A stretch of DNA of 64,000 bases from Methanoculleus chikugoensis. Lineage in GTDB: Archaea > Halobacteriota > Methanomicrobia > Methanomicrobiales > Methanoculleaceae. A program made the position numbers and the translations under genes. Below the pieces are notes generated by a model. That model saw nothing but the letters and a program-made list of their open reading frames with translations, did not search any database and was not told the DNA's origin. This document shows positions 41,854-48,801 of the stretch, piece after piece (positions within the stretch are counted from its first letter, which is position 1; every line of letters begins with the position of its first letter). Where the stretch lies: assembly GCF_900095385.1 (NCBI RefSeq), contig NZ_FMID01000038.1, forward strand, positions 1 through 64,000. The letters are read 5' to 3'.

Positions 41854-42439
41854 CTTCTGCATTTCCCGCCCGTGCCCGCGGACACTTGCATGCCACAGGC
41901 AGAGGCCGCCGTACAATCCCGGGCCTGACAGGTGCATGCCTCCTGCCGTGGCCCCGGATTTGTCCGTGATACAAGAAAGCGGGAAAGCACCGCTGTCCAA
42001 TCATTCAACCGTCTGCCCGGATACGACTCCCATCTTTTCCGGCCGTGCAACCGGAAGCAGTCGTGCACTGGACCCCAGACAATAGGGTGCCGTCCCGTGA
42101 CTGCCTCCGGGAAAGAAAAAGGAGATTTGGATTGGACGTGCAGTGGAACGCCGGGACGGACATGGGTTGAGGCGATAGATACATGCTGTACGAAATATTC
42201 AGAGGGTGCATCGACCCTCTGAAATAAGTATTACTTTAATAAATAAAAATATTACTAATTGTGTATCAGTTGTGAAATAGTAATAATCGTGCAGGAATGG
42301 CTGCACTTCCCCTGACAACGCCCGGGGAGCGCGGTCGCATCGGGCTCTCTGCACCCCCTCGTGCGGGCCGGCCGCCGGAGCAGCCGCCGCAGTCGAAAAC
42401 AATCAACGTTAATACTCCTCCGCACCATCGGATAGTTAT
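41854..42439. other. Gene-free accessory region
   Basis: About 590 nt. No frame shows coding bias. It contains the strong palindrome at 42198-42223, then 80 nt of very AT-rich sequence (about 42220-42300), then GC-rich sequence. It lies between the methyltransferase and the decayed Fic gene. Confidence 0.6.
42198..42223. terminator. Strong 10-bp palindrome followed by AT-rich DNA
   Basis: TTCAGAGGGT-GCATCG-ACCCTCTGAA. The perfect ten-base-pair stem could be a terminator, an operator or an element end. No gene abuts it directly. Confidence 0.45.
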
Positions 42440-42520
42440 ATGAAGGATCCCCGGCACATCGCCGGTTTCCCTGTTCTCAAGGAGTTCAAGGCTGTCCATG
42501 AGGAGGAGGAAGCGGCATGA
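42440..42520 (+). CDS. Possible 26-residue peptide next to Fic relic
   Basis: ATG 42440 opens MKDPRHIAGFPVLKEFKAV and then HEEEEAA with a stop. It overlaps the Fic relic in a different frame. Composition is peptide-like, but no homology is known to me. It may be a truncated antitoxin-like gene. Confidence 0.25.
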   Translation: MKDPRHIAGFPVLKEFKAVHEEEEAA

Positions 42521-42838
42521 CGGCTGCACCTATGTCCCGGAGCCGCTGCCCCCGGCCGGCATCGACTGGGAGACCCACATCCCCCGGATAGCGTCGGCGA
42601 ACCGCGCTCTCGCCCGGTACTCGAAGCGAACCCGCGAGACGCGCTCTTCGCAACGCCGATCTTCATCCCATCCGAGTTTTACGAGCAGACAGGGATGCCG
42701 AAGAAGACGGCAAACCGACTCCTCCAGCAACTCCGGGAACAGGAGATCATCACCGTCATCGCCGAGGGCGGGGGACGGCGTGCCACGACCTACGTTTTTT
42801 CGCGCCTGATCGCCGTCACCGAGGGAGACCGGCTGTAA
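42498..42838 (+). pseudogene. Fic family protein remnant (catalytic core deleted)
   Basis: Two pieces of a Fic protein lie in different frames. The first (42525-42620) reads TYVPEPLPPAGIDWETHIPR and ANRALARY, the usual N-terminal Fic segment. The second (42620-42838) reads EANPRDALFATPIFIPSEF, then KKTANRLLQQLREQEIIT and TYVFSRLIAV, the C-terminal winged-helix tail. The AMP-transferase core HPFxxGNGR and about 200 residues between them are missing, and the join shifts frame. It is therefore an inactivated gene from an accessory toxin-like or signalling locus. Confidence 0.75.
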
Positions 42839-42913
42839 GTATTCTGATACCTGCAAACCCGGTTGCGTATATGAAAACCCGATCAGATATACGCAAGCCA
42901 TAGTTCCGGGAAC

Positions 42914-42976
42914 GTTTGTGGGTCATCTACGATCCACAACATGGTTTGTGAGTCATGAAACGCAAAATATGACCCA
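42914..42976. promoter_or_regulatory. Cluster of GTGRGTCAT operator-like sites
   Basis: GTTTGTGGGTCAT at 42914-42926, GTTTGTGAGTCAT at 42944-42956, and the inverse ATGACCCA at 42969-42976. Two direct sites are 30 nt apart, with one inverted site. Possible binding sites of a regulator for the HD gene at 43112 or a relic of the Fic locus. Confidence 0.4.
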
Positions 42977-43111
42977 TAATTAGTGTTGTGGGACACCGGT
43001 GACGGACAACGGTCGGCCACCGGGGCCGTGACCTGCGGCGGTGGCGGCATGAAGGTGGGAACAGGACGGCCGAAAGCGAATCTTTTCGATCCCGGAAGAT
43101 AGAGATCTACC

Positions 43112-43708
43112 ATGCATGAAGAGACGGCCGCGATGCTCGACCACGTCAGGACAGCGCTCCCGGAGTCAGGGGCGCACGGGTTCGACCACACCCTCCGGGT
43201 CGTGCGCCTCTGCGAGCGGATCGGTGCCCGGGAGGGAGCGGATATGGCGATCCTCATTCCGGCCGCCCTCTTCCATGATATCGCCCGGCCCCTTGAGGAG
43301 GAGAAAGGCGTTCCTCACGAGGAGGAAGGAGCGCGGATGGCGGAGTCCTACCTCCGCTCCGTCCGCTACCCCGAGGAGTGCATCCCGGGCATCGTCCATG
43401 CCATCCGTGCGCACCGCTACAGTTCAGGCATCGCCCCGGGGACGCTCGAGGCCCGGGTGCTCTCGGATGCGGACAACCTCGACGCGATGGGCGCGGTCGG
43501 GATCGCGAGGACGTTCATGCAATCCGGGGAGCAGGGACGGGACATTGCAGACGCAACCGGTCACTTTCACGACAAACTGCTCAATCTCAGAGATCGCATG
43601 TACACAGAGACCGCCCGGAAGATCGCCGAAGAGAGGCACGCGTTCCTCGTCGCGTTTCTCGATGCACTGGATGACGAGATGGGCGCCCGAATACCCCAGG
43701 ATGTGTAA
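43112..43708 (+). CDS. HD-domain phosphohydrolase
   Basis: 198 residues. HD metal site: HGFDHTLRVVRLC, AALFHDIARPLEEE, HAIRAHRYSS and DADNLDAMGAVGIAR, the full YfbR/YedJ-like pattern. Such proteins hydrolyse phosphomonoesters of nucleotides or related compounds; substrate unknown. Cytoplasmic. GC-rich typical codon use, in contrast to the decayed region upstream. Confidence 0.85.
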   Translation: MHEETAAMLDHVRTALPESGAHGFDHTLRVVRLCERIGAREGADMAILIPAALFHDIARPLEEEKGVPHEEEGARMAESYLRSVRYPEECIPGIVHAIRAHRYSSGIAPGTLEARVLSDADNLDAMGAVGIARTFMQSGEQGRDIADATGHFHDKLLNLRDRMYTETARKIAEERHAFLVAFLDALDDEMGARIPQDV

Positions 43709-43738
43709 TAGAGGGGACACCTCCGGCACGGGCCTCCT

Positions 43739-44068
43739 TCACGCATCCGAACAGAACCGTAGCCCCACGATCCCCGATACGATCAGGAGAATACAGAGGA
43801 GGCGGAGGACGCTCCTTGACTCGCCGAAGAGCACGATCCCGGCGATGACCGTCCCGATAGCCCCGATACCCGTCCAGACGGCATACGCCGTCCCGAGCGG
43901 GAGGGTCGAGAGCGATCGCGAGAGGAGGTAGATGCTCCCGGCCATGACGGCGAGGGTCGCCACCGACGGCCAGACCTTTGTGAACCCTTCGGTATACTTG
44001 AGGCCGAGCGCCCAGCCGGTCTCCAGGAGCCCGGCAAAGAACAGAGTGATCCAGGCGGTATTCTGCAT
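43739..44068 (-). CDS. SMR family transporter, SugE/Gdx type
   Basis: 109 residues, four membrane helices. [20 protein letters not shown] carries the conserved Glu of SMR transporters, in the GLLE-WA context of SugE/Gdx guanidinium exporters, and [16 protein letters not shown] is the other family block. EmrE-like multidrug members differ in these positions, so guanidinium/proton antiport is the best guess. A TATA box at 44096-44106 leaves almost no leader, so no guanidine riboswitch is present. A frame extension to 44407 is spurious. Confidence 0.9.
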   Translation of the reverse strand: MQNTAWITLFFAGLLETGWALGLKYTEGFTKVWPSVATLAVMAGSIYLLSRSLSTLPLGTAYAVWTGIGAIGTVIAGIVLFGESRSVLRLLCILLIVSGIVGLRFCSDA

Positions 44069-44195
44069 GATTCCTTTTTCATTTGGTCCGAAAAATGATA
44101 TACTTTCTCCGACCTGAAGATCATGCGGTTCATCCGCTTCCGTCACGTTTAACAGGGAAGAGTGCCCTCCCGGAGATCCAGAGGAGGTATGGAGT

Positions 44196-44423
44196 GTGGT
44201 GAAAATAACCATCGACAGGCCGGGATGCATCAGCTGCGAGTCGTGCTGGACGCTCTGTCCGGACGTCTTCGAACAGGATCCGAACGACGACCTGAGTTCG
44301 GTCACGGAACAGTACCGGGTCGACGGCAACCCCGCGGAGGGGGAGGTGCCCGACGACCTCGCCGACTGCGCCCTGGAGGCTGCCGACGCGTGCCCGGTCG
44401 CGGTCATCGTTGTGGAAGACTGA
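44196..44423 (+). CDS. Single-cluster ferredoxin
   Basis: 75 residues from GTG 44196 (GAGGAGGT seven bases upstream decides the start). Iron-sulfur ligands are [13 protein letters not shown] near the N-terminus and [10 protein letters not shown] at the C-terminus, the pattern of a one-cluster 3Fe/4Fe ferredoxin (CX2CX2C...CP), with an acidic insertion between. Cytoplasmic electron carrier; partner unknown. Confidence 0.88.
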   Translation: MVKITIDRPGCISCESCWTLCPDVFEQDPNDDLSSVTEQYRVDGNPAEGEVPDDLADCALEAADACPVAVIVVED

Positions 44424-44495
44424 GATCGTTAAAGGGAGGATAAAGCCGGCCTGGACGATAGGGCACAGGACAACTAGTATTCGCGCTCCGAGATA

Positions 44496-44508
44496 AAATT
44501 ATATACTT
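44496..44508 (+). promoter_or_regulatory. Strong TATA box with no gene downstream
   Basis: AAAATTATATACT in an otherwise GC-rich gap. No plus-strand gene follows; the next gene is convergent. It predicts a transcript starting near 44528. Confidence 0.6.
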
Positions 44509-44527
44509 CCAGCGCTATGGGGGATCT

Positions 44528-44690
44528 TGCCTGAGAGTGGGGTCAACCAGAAGGCACATCATCACATGATGCAGCGGGTTCACAGGCCAGGACGGTAACG
44601 GCCTGCGAACACAAAAAAAACACTGCACCATGAACCGAAATGTGCCCGGGCGTAAGGCCTTATCTCTCGGGCACCCTGTTTTCACCGATC
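44528..44690 (+). ncRNA. Candidate structured small RNA
   Basis: Downstream of the orphan TATA box are, in order: TGCCT...AGGCA (44527-44556), CATCAT-CAC-ATGATG (44558-44572), GTTCACAGGCC-N11-GGCCTGCGAAC (44578-44610), an A8 tract, and GTGCCCG...CGGGCAC (44642-44673) followed by CCTGTTTTC, a terminator shape. GGTTCA (44577-44582) can also pair with TGAACC (44631-44636), which would compete with the third hairpin. No open frame. It could serve as a terminator for the converging DUF421 gene as well. Confidence 0.5.
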
Positions 44691-44692
44691 CG

Positions 44693-45226
44693 TCACCGCC
44701 GGACCCCTGCCACATCGACCAGCACCCCCATGCCGTCGCTCTCCGTAAGCACCGAGAGGTTTCCGTTCGTCTCGAGGACGATCGAGCGCACGCTCACGGG
44801 GGAGGCGATCCCTTCCGACCGCAACGCCTGCCGGATCTCGCCTTCGGCGATCCGCTCCCGCCGCATCGCGTCGTGCAGGAACGCTCCCGCGTGGAAGAGG
44901 AGGCGGGGTTCCGACTTCACCGCCTTCTGCACCCTCTTCGACCGGACGGACGACCAGGAGACGGCGTACTGCAGCACGACCAGGATGCCGAGGGCGAGCA
45001 CCCCCTCTGCAAGCGAGACGTCCCTTGAGACGATCGTCGAGGCAAGGATCGAGCCGACGGCCACGTTCACGATGAAGTCGAAGGCGTTCATCGCCGAGAG
45101 CGTCCGCTTCCCCGAGAGGCGGACGATGATCACAAGGGCCACATACGCACATACCCCGACGATCAGAACCCGCACCAGAAAGGCAGGGTCGCCGAAGAAG
45201 ATCTCCTGCAGGAATCCGCCGCTCAT
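44693..45226 (-). CDS. DUF421 membrane protein (YetF-like)
   Basis: 177 residues. Three membrane helices in the first 90 residues (VRVLIVGVCAYVALVIIVRL and following), then the DUF421 core: LSGKRTLSAMNAFDFIVNVA, GSILASTIV and the soluble tail RRERIAEGEIRQALRSEGI. Function of the family is unknown. ATG 45226 preferred over GTG 45235. Confidence 0.85.
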   Translation of the reverse strand: MSGGFLQEIFFGDPAFLVRVLIVGVCAYVALVIIVRLSGKRTLSAMNAFDFIVNVAVGSILASTIVSRDVSLAEGVLALGILVVLQYAVSWSSVRSKRVQKAVKSEPRLLFHAGAFLHDAMRRERIAEGEIRQALRSEGIASPVSVRSIVLETNGNLSVLTESDGMGVLVDVAGVRR

Positions 45227-45342
45227 ACCCCGCACTGCACGAGGGACGGCATAGCACTTTCTGCAGGCGGGTCCTCAAAGAGGCTTTGTTGAAATCCTCC
45301 CCCAGAGGATGAATAACCTTCAAATTATCCATACGCCCTCGA

Positions 45343-45441
45343 CTCACGCGAAGTCGCGAAGAACGCGAAGGAAACTGTCAATATCCATCCAGACTTCGCG
45401 ACTTCGCGGCTTCACGTGAGACCACACTACCGATCCCTATG
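45343..45441. repeat. GCGAAG hairpin repeat B, copy 1
   Basis: TCACGCGAAGTCGCGAAG with ACGCGAAG, a 23-nt loop, then CTTCGCGACTTCGCGGCTTC and ACGTGAGACC, forming a long imperfect hairpin of about 26 base pairs. It is followed by a tail containing ATCCCTATG. Related copies lie at 52181-52296 and 62641-62810. Confidence 0.7.
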
Positions 45442-45502
45442 GTAACCGGGAATTATCCGGAGGTTGGGGAAAGCATTTCAGCAGAGCCAAAAAGAGGGTT
45501 AT

Positions 45503-46540
45503 TCAGAGCGCCGGCCTGCTCTTCAGCGCCTCGACGAGGAGCCGGACCCCCGCCTCGATGTCGGCGGTATCGACTACCTCGACCGGGGAGTGGATGTAGC
45601 GGGCCGGGATCGAGAACGGAATGCTCGGGATACCGCCCCGCTCCAGGTGGATGATCGTCGCGTCGGTGTTGCCGCCGGTGCCGACCTCGAGCTGGCAGGG
45701 GATGTCGTTCTTCTCCGCGGTCTCGCGGAGCCACGCGGTCATCCTCGGATCGGCCATGAGCCCGCGGCCGCTCGCGCTGACGAGGACAAGAACCGGCCCT
45801 TTGCCCATCTCGACGCTCGCGTCCTTCTTCTCGATCCCGGGGTGGTCGCCGGGGATGGTGACGTCGGTCGCGATCGCGCAGTCGGGGTTTAACGAGTAGG
45901 CGCTCACTTTCGCGCCTTTCAGCCCCAGCTCCTCCTGGACGGTAAAGACAGCGTAGATCGTGTGGGGCGACTTCGCCTGCTGCAGCGCCCGGATGAGCAT
46001 CGCGACGCCGACCCGGTTATCGAGCGCTTTACCCGTGACGCGGGTGCCGGCAAGTTCGGTGTACTCGCGGTCGATGGTGATCGGGGTGCCGATCTCGATC
46101 CCGAGACCCTTCACCTCCTCCTCGCTCGTTGCGCCCACGTCGACGAACATATTCTCGATCTTGATCTCCTTCTTGCGCTCCTCCTCTTTCATGACGTGCG
46201 GGGGTTTTGCGCCGAGGACGCCCGGGACCGATCCTTTCTTCCCGTGCAGGATCACCCGCTGGCAGTAGAGCACCGGCCCGAACCATCCCCCGATGGGGAC
46301 GACCCGGATGAACCCTTTCTCATCGATGTACTGCACCATCAGGCCGATCTCGTCCATGTGGGCGGCGAGCATGACGGAGAAGTCGTCGCCGCGCTTCACG
46401 GCAATCAGGTTCCCCATCGTGTCCTCGCGGAGCTCGTCGACGACACCTGCAAGTTCCGCCCTGACGATATCCCTGATGTTTCCTTCACTGCTGCTGACGC
46501 CGTGGGCGTCGGATAACTTCCTGAGTAACTCTTTCACCAT
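45503..46540 (-). CDS. M42 family aminopeptidase
   Basis: 345 residues. Metal and catalytic blocks: AAHMDEIGLMV, GKALDNRVGVAML, VFTVQEELGLKGAKVSAY and ATDVTIPGDHPG, as in TET aminopeptidases, which assemble into dodecameric tetrahedra and trim short peptides. The protein is cytoplasmic. Third gene in a minus-strand operon after hxlB and an aminotransferase, starting 7 nt after the latter. Confidence 0.94.
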   Translation of the reverse strand: MVKELLRKLSDAHGVSSSEGNIRDIVRAELAGVVDELREDTMGNLIAVKRGDDFSVMLAAHMDEIGLMVQYIDEKGFIRVVPIGGWFGPVLYCQRVILHGKKGSVPGVLGAKPPHVMKEEERKKEIKIENMFVDVGATSEEEVKGLGIEIGTPITIDREYTELAGTRVTGKALDNRVGVAMLIRALQQAKSPHTIYAVFTVQEELGLKGAKVSAYSLNPDCAIATDVTIPGDHPGIEKKDASVEMGKGPVLVLVSASGRGLMADPRMTAWLRETAEKNDIPCQLEVGTGGNTDATIIHLERGGIPSIPFSIPARYIHSPVEVVDTADIEAGVRLLVEALKSRPAL

Positions 46541-46547
46541 TCTTCTC

Positions 46548-47654
46548 TCACCCCATCAGTTCCCCGAGACGCCCGACCGCGCGGGAGAGGTTCTCCCGGG
46601 AGGTCGCGTAGCTGAAGCGCGCGTACTCGGGTGCCCTCGAACCGAATGCCCCGCCCGGCACAATGATGACGCCCGCATCGATGGCCTTCTCGATAAGGTT
46701 TCGCCCCATCGGGACGAACATGTAGAACGCACCTTCCGGCCGGGGGAAATCGAACCCGAGACCGGTCAGCCCGTCGTAGAGGAGGTCGCGTCGGGCGCGG
46801 TATTCACTCCGCATCCGCATGACCGGCTCCTGGTCGCCGGTGTATGCGGCGAGCGCGGCATACTGCGAGATCGAGGTCGCGCACGCCTGGGCGTACTGGT
46901 GCACCTTGAGGAACTCCGGGATGTAGTCCTCGGGTGCTGCAAGGTAGCCGACCCGCCACCCGGTCATGGCGTAGGTCTTGCTCGCGGCGTTGACGGTGAT
47001 GACGTCGTCGCCGAACCGGGCTGCGCTGAAGTGTTCTTTCTCGTAGACGAAGTGCTCGTAGACCTCGTCGGAGACGACGGTGACCTTACGATCGTTTGCA
47101 TACTCCACGAGGGCGCGGATCGACTCCTCGCTCTCGACCGCGCCCGTCGGGTTTGCGGGAGAGTTCAGGACGAAGATCCGTGCACCGTCCATCTGCTCCT
47201 TCGCCCGTTCAACGTCGATGTGCAGGGTCGCGTCGAGCCCGACGCCCTCGGGCTTTCCGCCGGCAATGGTCGCAAGGGCGGCATAGGAGACGAAACCCGG
47301 GTCGGTGAAGAGGACGCGGTCGCCCGGGTCGACGAGCGCCTCCATCACGAGGTGGAGCGCCTCGCTTCCGCCCGCCGTGACCAGGATCTGCTCCGGCCGG
47401 CAGGCGAGGCTGTTCTCGCGCGCGAGTTTCTCGCAGATAGCCTCCCGGAGTTCAATGATCCCGGCATTCGGGGTGTAGCCGGTTCTCCCCTCCCTGATGG
47501 CGTCGATCGCGGCCATCTTGATGTGATCGGGCGTATCGAAGTCCGGCTGTCCGATGCCGAGGTTGATCGCGTCCGGGCCTCCGACTTCGAAGAGCTTGCG
47601 GATCCCCGACATCTCCACGCTTTTGACCCGGTCGGCATACCTGTGTTCGTTCAT
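46548..47654 (-). CDS. Class I/II aminotransferase
   Basis: 368 residues, PLP fold type I. INLGIGQPDFDTPDH and NSPANPTGA near the N-terminal half, VVSDEVYEHF, and the PLP lysine in NAASKTYAMTGWRVGYL. Typical archaeal AspC-like aminotransferase; aspartate, aromatic or alanine specificity cannot be told from sequence. It lies 7 nt after hxlB and 7 nt before the M42 gene. Confidence 0.92.
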   Translation of the reverse strand: MNEHRYADRVKSVEMSGIRKLFEVGGPDAINLGIGQPDFDTPDHIKMAAIDAIREGRTGYTPNAGIIELREAICEKLARENSLACRPEQILVTAGGSEALHLVMEALVDPGDRVLFTDPGFVSYAALATIAGGKPEGVGLDATLHIDVERAKEQMDGARIFVLNSPANPTGAVESEESIRALVEYANDRKVTVVSDEVYEHFVYEKEHFSAARFGDDVITVNAASKTYAMTGWRVGYLAAPEDYIPEFLKVHQYAQACATSISQYAALAAYTGDQEPVMRMRSEYRARRDLLYDGLTGLGFDFPRPEGAFYMFVPMGRNLIEKAIDAGVIIVPGGAFGSRAPEYARFSYATSRENLSRAVGRLGELMG

Positions 47655-47661
47655 GATTGCC

Positions 47662-48261
47662 TCACTCGATGTTCGCGTGGCGGCACTGGAGGTCTTCGGG
47701 CCGGCACTGGGTGATCTCCATCAGCCGCGATATGATCGCGTCCGCAAAGACCATGGCGGTCGTCTCGAAGATGGTGCCGAGCGGCGCGAACGACTTGTGC
47801 TCGCCCATCATCTGCCGGATCTCAAACTCCGCAGACTCGTCGGCCACCTTATCCCGCTGACTCTCGATGATGACGATGCAGTCGGCGATGCGCCCGATCC
47901 GCGAGTCTTTCTTTGACGTGATGAGGCAGATCCTCCCACCGATCTCCTTTGCGGTCTCCGAGATATCCGCAACCGTCTTGGTCGCGCCGGACCCGGAGAA
48001 GACGATAATGACGTCTCCCGGCTTCATGGCCGGGGTCACGGTCTCCCCGACGACGAATGCGGAGAGCCCGAGGTGCATCAGGCGCATGGCAAACGATTTC
48101 GCTACAAGCCCGGAGCGCCCGGCGCCCATGGTGTAGATGCGGTTTGCGTTCAGGATCTCGGTGAGAAGCGTATCGATCTCGTCGTCGGACATCACATCCG
48201 CAATCGTCCTGATCTTGGTCGCCATCAACCGCATCATGTTCTTAACCGGGTGATTTGTCAT
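47662..48261 (-). CDS. hxlB: 6-phospho-3-hexuloisomerase
   Basis: About 199 residues, a SIS-domain isomerase: IYTMGAGRSGLVAKSFAMRL, VIIVFSGSGATKTVADI and the C-terminal FETTAMVFADAIISRLME. In methanogens it interconverts hexulose 6-phosphate and fructose 6-phosphate so that HxlA can make ribulose 5-phosphate for nucleotide sugars. No hxlA is in this window. The start could also be ATG 48297; 48261 is chosen because it fits the family length. First gene of the hxlB-aminotransferase-M42 operon. Confidence 0.88.
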   Translation of the reverse strand: MTNHPVKNMMRLMATKIRTIADVMSDDEIDTLLTEILNANRIYTMGAGRSGLVAKSFAMRLMHLGLSAFVVGETVTPAMKPGDVIIVFSGSGATKTVADISETAKEIGGRICLITSKKDSRIGRIADCIVIIESQRDKVADESAEFEIRQMMGEHKSFAPLGTIFETTAMVFADAIISRLMEITQCRPEDLQCRHANIE

Positions 48262-48297
48262 CGTAATTCCGTTATTAGGTTTCACCAGATCATACAT

Positions 48298-48801
48298 TAG
48301 AATATCCCAGACGCCCCGTGACAGGGGCGGGCGCCCTCTTCCCCCCGGGTTTGCCGGGACCCGGCACAGGAGGGGACGATGATTACCGAAAATTCGGACA
48401 ACAACCATTATCCCGCAGAGAGGGGATCGCGGTTTTCACCCGGCCGCCCGGCGGATTAGATATCGGCGAAATAGGGCAATAAATCAAATATGGGCGCAAC
48501 AAACCCGCAATATATCATCCATCCACCACGGCAGATCGCTTCTGGAGATGCAAAAGGCTATTGTGGATGATTGCAAAATACATACAAAATTCGGCACGAC
48601 GCTCCGGCCGCAACAGGAGAATTACAGCTGTCAGAACTCATTTTTGCAGCACCACACCCCAATTTCGACGCCCCATTGCGCCGATGCGGGTAAATTCTCC
48701 CGGATAAGGAGCGGATCAGGGATTACGCGGGCCTGCCGTTCCCCGCAACCATATGCGGGAGGGCGCACGGCGGGGCTCAAGGGACGACAAGAGGTAACAG
48801 G
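48298..48801. other. Divergent intergenic region hxlB-lhr
   Basis: About 500 nt. A micro-ORF at 48379-48459 (plus) has a very good AGGAGGGG ribosome-binding site and reads MITENSDNNHYPAERGSRFS and a short tail; it is unproven. AATATATC near 48520 could be the lhr TATA box, leaving a 5' leader of about 250 nt that includes the hairpin CCCGC-N8-GCGGG (about 48739-48756). Confidence 0.4.

Noticed and set aside
44069-44200. Guanidine riboswitch before the SugE/Gdx gene
   Set aside because: The TATA box leaves almost no leader before the start codon.
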